Shown piece after piece: positions 31,122 through 42,100 of a stretch of DNA of 64,000 bases. Every line of letters starts with the position of its first letter. The stretch's first letter is position 1. The stretch is from positions 1 through 64,000 of the forward strand of contig JAJRQO010000027.1 of assembly GCA_024280215.1 (NCBI GenBank), read 5' to 3'. Below the pieces are notes generated by a model, which made no database searches, was not told the origin of the DNA, and worked only from the letters and a program-made list of their open reading frames with translations. Position numbers and translations under genes: made by a program. Origin of the DNA: Candidatus Zixiibacteriota bacterium. Its GTDB lineage: Bacteria > Zixibacteria > MSB-5A5 > GN15 > FEB-12.

Positions 31122-31281
31122 AAAGAAAATAATACGGACTTCCAGCCGAATGTCAACCTGAAGATTGATAAAAATTCACCTTGATTTTTGTGAAAAATAT
31201 CACATATATTGTCCAGTTAAACAATTGACCTGTTGCGTTTAAAAACATATATTTTGCTTTCTAAAAAGGAAAGTTTTTATA

Positions 31282-32401
31282 ATGACACTTACTGAATTAA
31301 AAAATAATTTACCTGAATACAAAGAGAAACTCGACAAACTTGCGAGGTATCTTTGACCTTCCCAGCCGTGTGATTAAAATCGCAGAGCTTGAAAAAATCA
31401 CTACTGAAGAAACATTTTGGAATGACAATCAAAAAGCTCAAGGCATTCTCAAAGAAGTATCTATTCACAAACGATGGGTCGATACTCACAAAAAACTACA
31501 CGAAGAAATTATAACTATAGAAGAGCTTTTAGAAATGACCGATGGAGTTGAAGGGTCTGAGGAAACGACAGAACTAACAGAGACATTTGCTCAAGTAATG
31601 AAAGAAGTTGATGATTACGAATTCAAGTCATTACTATCTGGACCAGATGATTACCGTGATGCTCTAATAACATTTCACCCTGGAGCAGGTGGTACAGAAT
31701 CACAGGATTGGGCAGACATGCTTTTTCGGATGTACAACCGATGGGTCGAGCGCAAAGAGTTTACATCGGAACTTGTTGACTATCAACCTGGTGATGAGGC
31801 AGGGTTAAAATCAGCGGCACTTAAAGTCAAAGGTGATTTTGCCTATGGATTTTTAAAAGCCGAGTCGGGAGTGCATCGCCTTGTACGAATATCTCCATTT
31901 GATTCAAATGGAAAACGACACACATCATTTGCCTCTATTCATATATTCCCTGTTGTCGAAGATAATGTAGAGATTGAAATCAAAGATGAAGAAATTCGTA
32001 TTGATACATTTAGAGCTTCTGGAGCTGGTGGACAACATGTAAACAAGACTGATTCTGCTATTCGGATTACCCATCTTCCAACCAATATTGTAGTCTCCTG
32101 CCAGTCACAGCGGTCTCAACACAAAAACAAAGATGCAGCTATGTCGGTACTAAAATCTCGTCTATACCAATTACATAAAGAAGAAGAAGCAAAAAAAATG
32201 AACAAATATGAAGAGTCCAAAAAGAAAATTGAATGGGGTTCTCAAATTCGTTCATACGTGTTCCATCCATACAATATGGTAAAAGACCATCGCACTTTGG
32301 TGCAATCGTCAAACCCTCAAGCTGTCATGGATGGTGATATTGATCAATTTATAGAAGCATTTTTAAGTGATCCTGATTTACATGACCATGATGTAATGTA
32401 A
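31282..32401 (+). CDS. prfB: peptide chain release factor 2, programmed +1 frameshift: join(31282..31353,31355..32401)
   Basis: MTLTELKNNLPEYKEKLDKLARYL-TGA-C then DLPSRVIKIAEL...; GGQ motif GAGGQHVNKTDSAIR; CTT TGA C slip site at 31351-31357. Confidence 0.95.
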
Positions 32402-32428
32402 TTTTCATATATAGTATTGGAGCAACGA

Positions 32429-33421
32429 ATGAACATATTAACAAAAATTAAAGATAGAGCAAAAACAGTCAAACGGCGAGTTGTCCTTCCTGAAGGTACC
32501 GAACCTCGTATGATTCAAGCTGCTAAAAAAATTATTTTTGAAGAAATAGCTGATGTCACCCTCATTGGTGATACCAAAGAAATCGAGACGCTTGCAAAAG
32601 AGTATAATCTAAATCTTGCAAAAGTTGAAGTTATCAACCCGACCCACTCACCTGACTTCAATCAATATATAGAAGATTTTATGGAAATCCGAAAGCATAA
32701 GAACTTATCTCTTGAGTCAGCACAAGCGACAATCGCCCAGCCTCTCTTTTTTGGTGCGATGTTAGTTCGTCATGATAAAGCAGATGCCTCGGTTGCGGGA
32801 GCTTTGAACACTACAGGTAATGTGATGCGGGCTGCTATTTCTGTCTTGGGACTCAAAGAAGGAATAAATACTGTCTCAAGTTGTTTCATGATGACTCTTC
32901 CGAAATATCGTGATGAGCATGATAAGGTTTTTCTCTATGCTGATGGTGCGGTCATGCCAAACCCAACTGCTGAACAACTTGTCTCGATTGCTGCTTCTAC
33001 AGCAGATACGATGAAAAATTTACTTGGCATGGAACCAAAGATTGCCTTCTTGTCATTTTCAACCAAAGGTTCTGCCTCTCATCCTGATGTCGACAAAGTA
33101 GTCAAAGCAGTCGAAATGTTTAAAAAAGAATATCCAGATATTATTGCTGATGGAGAGTTCCAGCTTGATGCTGCAATTGTTCCAGAAGTAGCACAATCAA
33201 AAGCACCTGATTCTTTGCTTGCAGGTGATGCCAATATTTTGATATTTCCTGATTTAGATGCGGGAAATATCGGTTACAAATTAACTCAAAGACTTGCCAA
33301 CGCCACAGCAACAGGACCAATTATTCAGGGACTCTCAAAACCTGCTAATGATTTATCTCGTGGTTGCTCTGTGAATGACATTGTTGACGTTACAGCGATT
33401 GCTGTTTTGATGAAAGGATAA
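32429..33421 (+). CDS. pta: phosphate acetyltransferase
   Basis: RRVVLPEGTEPRMIQAA, DADASVAG-like segment, DGEFQLDAAIVP, ANILIFPDLDAGNIGYKL. Confidence 0.93.
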   Translation: MNILTKIKDRAKTVKRRVVLPEGTEPRMIQAAKKIIFEEIADVTLIGDTKEIETLAKEYNLNLAKVEVINPTHSPDFNQYIEDFMEIRKHKNLSLESAQATIAQPLFFGAMLVRHDKADASVAGALNTTGNVMRAAISVLGLKEGINTVSSCFMMTLPKYRDEHDKVFLYADGAVMPNPTAEQLVSIAASTADTMKNLLGMEPKIAFLSFSTKGSASHPDVDKVVKAVEMFKKEYPDIIADGEFQLDAAIVPEVAQSKAPDSLLAGDANILIFPDLDAGNIGYKLTQRLANATATGPIIQGLSKPANDLSRGCSVNDIVDVTAIAVLMKG

Positions 33422-33424
33422 CTG

Positions 33425-34645
33425 ATGAGTATCTCTCAATTAGCACGTGAAATAAAAGAATCCCCGACACTCGTCTTTAACGAAAAAGCTCGTATATTAA
33501 AAGATCGTGGTGAACCAGTGATTCATCTTGGTTCAGGTGAACCAAAAAGCAAAACTCCTTTGGATGCGATTCTCCATTGTACTGCAACGTTAAAAACTGC
33601 CAATATCCATTACACTGCCACCGAAGGAATCCCTCCATTACTCAAAGCTATTTGTCGATACACTGAAGAGCATTACGATAAAACAATTATGCCCGAAAAT
33701 ATATTGGTCTCATCAGGTGGTGCCAAACAAGCAATTTTTAATTTGATGATGTCGATAATCGACCCACAAGATGAAGTAATTATTTTGGCTCCATATTGGG
33801 TAAGTTATACAGAAATTGTAAAGATGGTGCATGGAATTCCAGTCATTGTTACTCCTGAAGACGGTCGTTTTGAACCACGAATTGAAGATATTATAAAATC
33901 GGTAAGTTCTTACACAAAAGCAATCATGGTCAATTCACCTAACAATCCATCAGGGTGCATTTACTCAGACGATTTGATAGGTCAGCTCGTAGAGTTTTGT
34001 GAAAGCAAAGGAATCTACCTCATAATGGATGATATATATCATCAATTGTACTTTGGATTCCATAAACCTGTCTCTGTTTATAAATTTACAGATAAAAGCG
34101 TTGACAATTCAAAAATAATCGTTATAAATGGTATCTCGAAAGCATACGCCATGACCGGCTTTAGAATCGGTTGGGCGATAGCAAATCGAGATGTAACACA
34201 GGCAATGAGAAATGTCTCAGCTCAAAACACATCATGTCCCTCGGTTGTTTTACAATCAGCTGCGGTTGGTGCCTTAAATGGTATCCAAAGTGGTGTAGAG
34301 TCTTTGCGTCTCACGCTTGAAAATAATAAGAACATCATGATGAGAGAACTTCGAGCTTTTTCTGGTGTTAAAGTAACGGAACCTCAAGGTACATTTTATT
34401 GTCTCCCTGACTTTTCTGCCTACAATACTTCTTCGGCTGAGCTATCAAAATATCTTTTAGAAAAAGCGTTGGTAGTAACAGTTCCAGGTGGTGAGTTTGG
34501 TTTTGAAGGTCATCTGAGATTGAGTTATTGTGGTTCAGTAAGTGAAATGATTGAAGGTATCGATAGAATAAAATGGGCTTTAGATGAAAATTCACCAAAT
34601 GAAATTTATATTGGAGAGCGTAAAATGAGAAGGAATTGGAAATGA
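33425..34645 (+). CDS. PLP-dependent aminotransferase class I/II (aspartate aminotransferase-like)
   Basis: NSPNNPSGCIYS, NGISKAYAMTGFRIGWA. Confidence 0.93.
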   Translation: MSISQLAREIKESPTLVFNEKARILKDRGEPVIHLGSGEPKSKTPLDAILHCTATLKTANIHYTATEGIPPLLKAICRYTEEHYDKTIMPENILVSSGGAKQAIFNLMMSIIDPQDEVIILAPYWVSYTEIVKMVHGIPVIVTPEDGRFEPRIEDIIKSVSSYTKAIMVNSPNNPSGCIYSDDLIGQLVEFCESKGIYLIMDDIYHQLYFGFHKPVSVYKFTDKSVDNSKIIVINGISKAYAMTGFRIGWAIANRDVTQAMRNVSAQNTSCPSVVLQSAAVGALNGIQSGVESLRLTLENNKNIMMRELRAFSGVKVTEPQGTFYCLPDFSAYNTSSAELSKYLLEKALVVTVPGGEFGFEGHLRLSYCGSVSEMIEGIDRIKWALDENSPNEIYIGERKMRRNWK

Positions 34646-36300
34646 GTAATGACATTTTAAATGTTAAAACACCCGCATTAAGCCATGCTGATGCGTTAAA
34701 AAGTGAATATGGTCTGGACAATATCGGACTGAGAAACTTAAACAATGTTTATTGGAATTTATCTCCTGAAGCTTTATATGAAGAAGCTATTTTCAGAAGT
34801 GAAGGTAAAATTTCTCACAAAGGTGCATTTGTCGTCGACACTGGCGCACATACTGCTCGTTCAGCAAAAGATAAATTTATTGTCAAAGCATCACCATCTG
34901 ATGAAAAAATTGACTGGAACCCAGGTAACCGTCCAATGTCTCCTGAAAAATTTAATGCAGTCTATCAAAGATTGCTCGGATTTATACAAGGGCGCGATCT
35001 GTTTGTGCAAGATTGTTATGCTGGTGCTGATCCTACTTACCGTATGCCTGTTCGTATCATTACTGAATATGCATGGCATTCACAATTTGCTCGTAACATG
35101 TTTATCCAACCAGAAACTATCGATGAACTCGGTAAATTTATTCCTGACTTCACGGTTATGTCTATCCCATCGTTTAAAGGAATGCCAGAAATTGACGGTA
35201 TAAATTCTGAAACATTTATTCTTCTAAACTTTGAAGAAAAAATTTGCATCATTGGTAATACTGGTTATGCTGGAGAAATTAAAAAATCTGTTTTCACTGT
35301 ATTAAATTATCTTCTTCCATTACAAGGCGTCTTGAGTATGCATTGTTCAGCGAATGTTGGAGACCATGATGACTCCGCATTGTTCTTTGGACTTTCTGGT
35401 ACTGGCAAAACAACTCTTTCAGCTGACCCTACTCGTAGCCTTATTGGCGATGATGAACATGGTTGGTCTGATAAAGGTGTTTTCAATTTTGAAGGTGGCT
35501 GTTATGCCAAAGTTATTAATCTCTCCCCTACTGCGGAACCTGAAATTTATGCGACCACAGAAATGTTTGGTACTATTTTAGAAAATGTTGTCTATGACCC
35601 TAAGACCCGCCTTATTGATTTAGATGATGACTCTATGACTGAAAATACTCGTGCCGCTTATGACATAGCTGGCATTTCAAATTCTCTTCCCGAGAAAATG
35701 GCTGGTCATCCGAAAAATGTTATCATGCTTACTTGTGACGCATCTGGTGTCATGCCTCCAATTGCAAGACTTACGCCAGCACAAGCAATGTATCACTTCA
35801 TTTCTGGGTACACATCCAAAGTTGGTGGAACAGAAGTTGGCTTAAGTAAAGACCCTGAATCAACATTTTCAGCATGTTTTGGTGCCCCATTTATGGTTCA
35901 TCATCCATCGAAGTATGCCAAAATGCTCAAAGAGAATATTATAAAACATAATGCCACTTGTTGGATAGTGAACACAGGTTGGACTGGTGGATCTTATGGT
36001 GTTGGTAAACGTATGTCAATCAAGTATACCAGAGCATTGTTAAATGCTGCTCTCGAAGGTAAACTTGCTGATGTCAAATACTACACCGACCCTATCTTCG
36101 GATTTGAAGTCCCTACACATTGTGAAGGTGTTCCTGATGAAGTACTAAGACCATCCGATACTTGGGGTGACAAAAAAGCATTCGAAGAAAAGTATCGCAC
36201 TTTGGCTTCTCTCTTTATTGATAACTTCAAGAAATTTGCTGAAGGTTCTCCTCAGGAAGTTCTCGATGCGGGACCAAACAAAGATGCTAAATTAGATTGA
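34642..36300 (+). CDS. pckA: phosphoenolpyruvate carboxykinase (ATP)
   Basis: FFGLSGTGKTTLSADP, IGDDEHGWSDKGVFNFEGGCYAK, NTGWTGG. Confidence 0.97.
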   Translation: MSNDILNVKTPALSHADALKSEYGLDNIGLRNLNNVYWNLSPEALYEEAIFRSEGKISHKGAFVVDTGAHTARSAKDKFIVKASPSDEKIDWNPGNRPMSPEKFNAVYQRLLGFIQGRDLFVQDCYAGADPTYRMPVRIITEYAWHSQFARNMFIQPETIDELGKFIPDFTVMSIPSFKGMPEIDGINSETFILLNFEEKICIIGNTGYAGEIKKSVFTVLNYLLPLQGVLSMHCSANVGDHDDSALFFGLSGTGKTTLSADPTRSLIGDDEHGWSDKGVFNFEGGCYAKVINLSPTAEPEIYATTEMFGTILENVVYDPKTRLIDLDDDSMTENTRAAYDIAGISNSLPEKMAGHPKNVIMLTCDASGVMPPIARLTPAQAMYHFISGYTSKVGGTEVGLSKDPESTFSACFGAPFMVHHPSKYAKMLKENIIKHNATCWIVNTGWTGGSYGVGKRMSIKYTRALLNAALEGKLADVKYYTDPIFGFEVPTHCEGVPDEVLRPSDTWGDKKAFEEKYRTLASLFIDNFKKFAEGSPQEVLDAGPNKDAKLD

Positions 36301-36324
36301 TAAGTTTTTCTGAATGATAAATGG

Positions 36325-36355
36325 AAAGCAGAGCTTGCGGGCTCTGCTTTTTTTT
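36325..36355 (+). terminator. intrinsic terminator of pckA
   Basis: AAAGCAGAGC-loop-GCTCTGCTTT followed by T run. Confidence 0.85.
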
Positions 36356-36439
36356 GTGGAATTTTAAAAGGGTTCAATAATAATTGAACCCTTTAAATTT
36401 TATAGACACCTTTATACTTCTAACTAAACAAAATATTAA

Positions 36440-36622
36440 TCAATTGATACTTTGATTGGCATCACTTGATTTTTTAGTAAGGACAAGTGAATAATTACCT
36501 TGTAGGATTTTACCCACTACGGTTGTAAACTTTGAAGCATTGAGCATTTGCAGGCTATAGGCATGCCAACTTTGCTTTTCGCCTATTGGAGCAAATTTTT
36601 CTTCTTCTTTGCGTTTTGGCAT
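36440..36622 (-). CDS. small hypothetical protein (60 aa)
   Basis: ATG behind GGGAGA; charged N-terminus MPKRKEEEKFAPIGEK. Confidence 0.5.
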   Translation of the reverse strand: MPKRKEEEKFAPIGEKQSWHAYSLQMLNASKFTTVVGKILQGNYSLVLTKKSSDANQSIN

Positions 36623-36861
36623 AATTTAAATCTCCCTATATAAAGTTCATCCCCCCATCAAGAGAAGTTTGTCTTTAATACAAAATTATATATGACAGTG
36701 ATGAAACTTTGGGTAACTCAAATCGTAATGGACTACCACCTCCTAAAATAAAATAACAGAATAAGCCAAAGACCCCATCACAGGACTTTGAGTTATTATT
36801 TTGTTTTACTGTTTAGCGTGTTGTAGTTCGTTTGTCTACAAGAGAGTTTTTTGACATACAC

Positions 36862-37179
36862 CTAATTGGCAATTATTTTGTGTAACTTTTTGATAGCACG
36901 GTGTTTATAAATATTAACCACCTGCTGAGTAACACCCAATATTTGGGCTATTTCTCGTTCAGTTTTACCGATAAGATAAAATTCGATAACCTCTTTTTGA
37001 CGTTTGGAAAGAGACCGTTTTATATGCCATTTCAACTTTGAACGAAATTTATCAAGGGAAGTCATATTTTTTAGCTGTTCTGAATTGCGATGATAGGCAG
37101 AACTATCATCTGAAAATGATTCCAAAAAAAGTTTATCAACTCTCACTTCAGCATATTGATATTCTTTTCTTTTATTCAT
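36862..37179 (-). CDS. sigma-70 region 4 / LuxR-type HTH protein
   Basis: SKRQKEVIEFYLIGKTEREIAQILGVTQQVVNIYKHRAIKKL. Confidence 0.8.
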   Translation of the reverse strand: MNKRKEYQYAEVRVDKLFLESFSDDSSAYHRNSEQLKNMTSLDKFRSKLKWHIKRSLSKRQKEVIEFYLIGKTEREIAQILGVTQQVVNIYKHRAIKKLHKIIAN

Positions 37180-37196
37180 AGGTGCGATATCTTCTG

Positions 37197-37745
37197 TTAG
37201 TAATTTAGTTTATACTCTTTACGAATTTTTGATAACTGAGACAATGTTATGGAAAACTTTGATGCGGTCTCTTCTCTTATCTCACTCATTGCTATTTTTT
37301 GTTCATAAGTAGAAAGGTCGGTAGGTAAGTCAGTATACCTTTTTTTATAGTAGCGATACACTTTTTCATGCTGTGAGAGTTGTTTTGGTTTAGTCTTTTT
37401 CTTCGTGACTGTTTGATTTTTTTGAACTGGTCGTTTACTTAGCTTAGTAATTTTTGCTGATTGATTATCAATTATGTTTTCAAGTGAGTCAAGTTGGCTT
37501 TCATATCCTTCTTTTTGTGCTGTTATGGAGTTGCTAAATGATTTTTCGTTGGACGCTAAAAGAGTCCCAATTGAATCAATCGAACTTTCAAAGGTCTTGG
37601 CTTCAAGTTTGTTTTCATCAACAAATTCAGATTTTGCTTTTTCAAACAACTCTTCTTGTTTGGTATGGTCAAAAGATGTTTTCACATAACTTAAGCCTGC
37701 TAAGACGATGAGCAACACAAATGCGATAAGTATTTTTCTAAACAT
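37197..37745 (-). CDS. hypothetical N-terminally anchored coiled-coil protein
   Basis: N-terminal TM plus coiled coil and a C-terminal YKKRYTDLP...SQLSKIRKEYKLNY region. Confidence 0.6.
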   Translation of the reverse strand: MFRKILIAFVLLIVLAGLSYVKTSFDHTKQEELFEKAKSEFVDENKLEAKTFESSIDSIGTLLASNEKSFSNSITAQKEGYESQLDSLENIIDNQSAKITKLSKRPVQKNQTVTKKKTKPKQLSQHEKVYRYYKKRYTDLPTDLSTYEQKIAMSEIREETASKFSITLSQLSKIRKEYKLNY

Positions 37746-37901
37746 TATTTATTCTCCAATATTCAAAAAAAATAATATCGTACTTCGCCCCAAAAAACAA
37801 GTTTTAACATTTTAAATTAATTAGAGAAGCATAGATTGTGTGTGATATTGAAGTAACACAAGGACTTAGCAGTCAGAGAGGCAAAAAAGGATATAAATTA
37901 A

Positions 37902-38939
37902 TTAGATACTTTGTTCGGCTGTTTCTTCAAGCTCTTTGAGAGATAAATGCTCTTTTTTGAGGTAATAAAAGCCCATCAAAGTAATCACAACATACTGGGT
38001 GGCATGAAGAACCAAAGCACATGCCACTGCCTTTTCCCCCAAAATACCATAAAGTCCTAAGGATAAAATCACTCCTTTATGATAGACTCCAATAAATCCA
38101 GGCGATGACGGTGCCATGATAAGTATAGATACGACAACAAGCAACACAAACGAGGCTTCAAATTGAATATCAAAACCAAATGCTAAAAAGACAAAGTAAT
38201 TAGAGGCTCCCATCAGGAGCCAAAGGAGAATCGTTTGCAGTCCAACGGAAAAAACAGTTTTTATATTTTTGAAGAATTTGAGTCCATCAGCAAATTTTTC
38301 AACAATCGACGTGACCTTTCCTGTAATTTTTTTAGGCAAGAAGAAAAGATACTTGGTCATAATCTGTCCGACACGTTCTGGTTTGTGTGCGATAATAAGC
38401 ATACTGAAAATACCAATCAAAGCGACAGAAATCGCCAATTGGGCCCCTTTAATAATCAAAGGACCATACACGTCATCTGTCTCTAAAATTAATTGCAAAT
38501 TTTCAGAAAACAAAAGTATCGATCCGAAAATTAAAAGCAGTGCCACCAAATCAAACACCATCCGCTCAACAAATATTGTCGCAAGCGATGCTGACTTCGA
38601 AATTTCTTTATCCTGTGCCGACAATGAATATGCACGAACAAATTCACCAAGACGAGCAGGCAAGACATTGTTTGCCATAAAACCTATACTTGTGCTGGCT
38701 AATATTTTCTCAAACTTAACTTCTTTAATTGGATTGAGCATAAACTTCCAGCGAAATGCTCTCTGGTACATCGCAAAAACAATTAAGCCAATATTTGGAA
38801 GTAGCCAAAAATAATTGGCTTTTTCTAAGGCAGTAACAAGTTTATCATATTCAATCTTGTCGAAAACATTATATATTAAATACCCCGAGATAAGAATCCC
38901 AATAGACAAATACAGAAGTTTTTTACTTTTCGGTGTCAT
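37902..38939 (-). CDS. lysylphosphatidylglycerol synthase TM region/UPF0104 flippase-like membrane protein
   Basis: NNVLPARLGEFVRAYSL and APSSPGFIGVYHKGVILSLGLYG. Confidence 0.88.
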   Translation of the reverse strand: MTPKSKKLLYLSIGILISGYLIYNVFDKIEYDKLVTALEKANYFWLLPNIGLIVFAMYQRAFRWKFMLNPIKEVKFEKILASTSIGFMANNVLPARLGEFVRAYSLSAQDKEISKSASLATIFVERMVFDLVALLLIFGSILLFSENLQLILETDDVYGPLIIKGAQLAISVALIGIFSMLIIAHKPERVGQIMTKYLFFLPKKITGKVTSIVEKFADGLKFFKNIKTVFSVGLQTILLWLLMGASNYFVFLAFGFDIQFEASFVLLVVVSILIMAPSSPGFIGVYHKGVILSLGLYGILGEKAVACALVLHATQYVVITLMGFYYLKKEHLSLKELEETAEQSI

Positions 38940-40052
38940 TTAATTTTCTTCTACAATTTTAATAATGAGAGACTCAAACTTCTTTGCTGCAGAATCCCAA
39001 TTGAATTTTTCTGCCCATTCCAAACCATTTTTTTCAAGATATTTGCGTTTATTATCATCAGTAAGAATCATCATAAGTTTTTCCGCAAGCTCTGCTATAT
39101 TGCCATACTCATAAAGAAAGCCTGTTTTGCCGTCCTGTACCGAGTCACGTAACCCAGGAGAATTCGCCGCAACAACAGTTGTTCCGACAGAATTCGCTTC
39201 TATATTTGTCAGCCCCCATCCTTCTTTTAAAGATGGCAAGACAGCGACATGTGACTTTCTGAGACGTTCGACTTTTTCATCGCTTGAAACAAACCCAGTA
39301 AATAAAACCGAATCATCCAACTTCAACACCGTCGTGAGTTTTTTGAGTTCATCAACATAATCACCATCACCAACAATTGCCAATGTCGCATCGGGCAGTT
39401 TTGTTTTAACAATTTTGAATGCCTCTATCAGATGTTGAACTGATTTATATTTTTTTATACGCCCTAAATACAACACCGATGGATGGTCATATTTTAGTAC
39501 CGAAGCATCATGAGCGTACAACTCACGATTGATTCCACAATGAATTATTGAAACATCTTTTTGGGGAACACCTCGCTCATACATATCTTCCGCAGTAGAT
39601 TCAGAAATAACATTATAGTGTTTTCCTTTATAGACTGAGACCAACGGTTTTTCTGCTAAATAAATATAGGTTCCTAAAATAAAGTTTATCTCATGAAAAA
39701 CTGTCGTTGCAAAAAGATGAGGAATGACAACTAAGGTTTTCAAATCTAAAAACCAAGGGGTATAAAATGGTATTTTATTTATGTCTTCAACTAAAATGTC
39801 GAATTTTTCTTGCTTAACTAATTTTTTGAGATGTGAAGGAGCAATAAGATTAAAATTATACCGATTACCACGTCTGATAATTTTGACACCTTCGATAGTT
39901 TCCTCAGGGAGGCAATTTTCAAATCCTGAACAAAACAAAGTGACCTCATGTCCATACTGTACCAACCTCCTGAGAAGTTCTTCAAGATGCACTTCAGCCC
40001 CACCACCGTATGGATTTTGTAAATCATTCCAATTAAGGGCGAGTATTTTCAT
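38940..40052 (-). CDS. glycosyltransferase family 4
   Basis: NPYGGGAEVHLEELLRRL; PSLKEGWGLTNIEANSVGTTVVAANSPGLRDSV. Confidence 0.93.
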   Translation of the reverse strand: MKILALNWNDLQNPYGGGAEVHLEELLRRLVQYGHEVTLFCSGFENCLPEETIEGVKIIRRGNRYNFNLIAPSHLKKLVKQEKFDILVEDINKIPFYTPWFLDLKTLVVIPHLFATTVFHEINFILGTYIYLAEKPLVSVYKGKHYNVISESTAEDMYERGVPQKDVSIIHCGINRELYAHDASVLKYDHPSVLYLGRIKKYKSVQHLIEAFKIVKTKLPDATLAIVGDGDYVDELKKLTTVLKLDDSVLFTGFVSSDEKVERLRKSHVAVLPSLKEGWGLTNIEANSVGTTVVAANSPGLRDSVQDGKTGFLYEYGNIAELAEKLMMILTDDNKRKYLEKNGLEWAEKFNWDSAAKKFESLIIKIVEEN

Positions 40053-42025
40053 CGGTTAGGTTGTCCGCTTTTAATTCTTTCAAATTCATTCTCAATAGAC
40101 TTCAGCAAAGCATTCATTTGTGGATCATTTGGATTTCTATCAATCCATGTTTGTACAGCTTGCAACATACTTTCAGGATCTTTTTTCTCAAAGTATAGGC
40201 GAAGTAAATCATCAAACGCTTTTCGGAAACTTGGCTCATCATCTAAAATTTGTTTATAAATAGTTTCTGCATTATCGTAATTATCAGTCCTAAAATAGAG
40301 TCTTCCAAGATATGTTAGTAAAAGGTTTCTTTCACCATACTTAGTGGTTTCTATAAATTCTTTTAGCTTTTCAGGTTTATTATTCTTGCTATACAAGTCA
40401 GCAAGAAAATAATCTCCATCAGTAGAATGTGGTACTTTTGAAACGGCATATTCAATAAGAGCTTCAGCTTCGTCTTTACGCCCAGAGTTTTGCAATGTAT
40501 CAGCAACTCTAAAATAAGTACGAGCAAAATTTCGAGTTAATCGAAGGGTCGTGGCATCTTTGTAAATCGTGCTATCAGCAATACCAGACAGACGCATTCG
40601 TTCTGGATTGGTCAAAAAAGCAAGAGATGAATCAATGTCGATTTTTGGGCCACCTTTTTCTCGGTTCATCCGCCAAACCATTCCTTTTAAAGACATGAGA
40701 GAATCAATCGATTTCCCATAGAATTTCCATCTGTTTTCAGGAACGGTCACAGAAAAGTTAATCGGTCTTGTGGCAAAATTTTCTTTGATTATTTCAGAAA
40801 TAACTTGGTCTGACATACCAAAATATTTTCCAGTTTGATCGCGGAACGGTCTCAAGTTGTCAACGGCTGATTCTGACCAACTTGTTTTGACTCGTAAATT
40901 TGTTGGAAGTTGTTTGATATACCATTTTGTATTTGCCAATGAGAGATTAACAACTGACACATCAGTACGAACTCCGTAAACATCTTGCAAGCACCATAAG
41001 GTAAAAGTATCATTATCACCAACGGTAAATAAAACCGCATTTTGTTCTGCCGATGTTAACAGGTTCCATCCATAATCATAGGCAATATGGTTATTCGCTC
41101 GACTTGAAGAATTATAGTTTTGTGTAAGAGCTAAGACAGGAGCAAAAAAGAGAAGTCCCGATAACATAGTTAACGGTATAGTGAGCTTGCTCATGTTTTT
41201 CTCTGACCATTCTTTGACAGAATATACCACAAAAGAAAGTCCGATACCAATAGCCAAGGCAAACAGAATAAATGCTGGTGTAAAGAAATAATCCCTGTCA
41301 CGCACTTCGAGATAATCTTGTCCTGTCTGTGGATGCATTCGAGTTCCATCGGCAAAATTCATATAGAGCACTAAACCAACCGACGCTAAGACAATAGCCA
41401 AAAGCATTGGTACACCAAGCGAGGGTCGTCTTCTGACAACTTCCCACATTCCGAAAAGTCCAATAATCAAAAATGGCAAAAACGAAACTCTGTTCGTTCC
41501 ATATTGCTTTTGAAAATATCCCCAGAAACCCATGTGACGATGAGTCCCAAATTGATTTTGCCACGCCCCTCTTCGTTTGAACATTCGCTCTGTCATAGAC
41601 ATCGAGCCGTATTGTTTTCTTTCGATATAATCAATTGTTGCCTGAACCGAAGAACCTGGATTATTTTCATTCATAATTGGATTTTGTTGCGAGCGTATAG
41701 GGATATACAGATGCGTCGAGTAACCAATAAATGCCACCATGACAATCATCAAGGCATTTTTCCATCCAGGCATCTTTTTAATAATCCCTAAACCGACTAT
41801 TAAGACAGAAGCAAACAGCATGCTCATAAAAAATGGTTTAACCCCAATCATGACAAGTGATACAGAACCAATTGCTATCAGATTAAGCCAGTTGATTTCT
41901 TTCGCAAATCGTAGTAAGAACAAAACCATCAGTACTGCTGTTAAAATTAAAAATGGTTTGTAAGCGATAAAGCCATGTAGCGGATACAAAAAGAGTACCA
42001 TAAATGAACCAAACAACGCAAACAT
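40049..42025 (-). CDS. DUF2723 protein, C-terminal part with TPR (separated from the N-terminal part by an in-frame TAG)
   Basis: Same frame as 42101..43045; readable codons continue upstream to the TAG at 42101-42103. Confidence 0.8.
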   Translation of the reverse strand: MFALFGSFMVLFLYPLHGFIAYKPFLILTAVLMVLFLLRFAKEINWLNLIAIGSVSLVMIGVKPFFMSMLFASVLIVGLGIIKKMPGWKNALMIVMVAFIGYSTHLYIPIRSQQNPIMNENNPGSSVQATIDYIERKQYGSMSMTERMFKRRGAWQNQFGTHRHMGFWGYFQKQYGTNRVSFLPFLIIGLFGMWEVVRRRPSLGVPMLLAIVLASVGLVLYMNFADGTRMHPQTGQDYLEVRDRDYFFTPAFILFALAIGIGLSFVVYSVKEWSEKNMSKLTIPLTMLSGLLFFAPVLALTQNYNSSSRANNHIAYDYGWNLLTSAEQNAVLFTVGDNDTFTLWCLQDVYGVRTDVSVVNLSLANTKWYIKQLPTNLRVKTSWSESAVDNLRPFRDQTGKYFGMSDQVISEIIKENFATRPINFSVTVPENRWKFYGKSIDSLMSLKGMVWRMNREKGGPKIDIDSSLAFLTNPERMRLSGIADSTIYKDATTLRLTRNFARTYFRVADTLQNSGRKDEAEALIEYAVSKVPHSTDGDYFLADLYSKNNKPEKLKEFIETTKYGERNLLLTYLGRLYFRTDNYDNAETIYKQILDDEPSFRKAFDDLLRLYFEKKDPESMLQAVQTWIDRNPNDPQMNALLKSIENEFERIKSGQPNR

Positions 42026-42100
42026 TGATGCGATTAATTCATGTATATTTTCATACTTGGTATTACGTTTTTTCCAATAACGATAGAAAAGATAACTACC

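Noticed and set aside
38269-38814. 181-aa ORF antisense to the flippase-like gene
   Set aside because: Shadow ORF of a conserved membrane protein.
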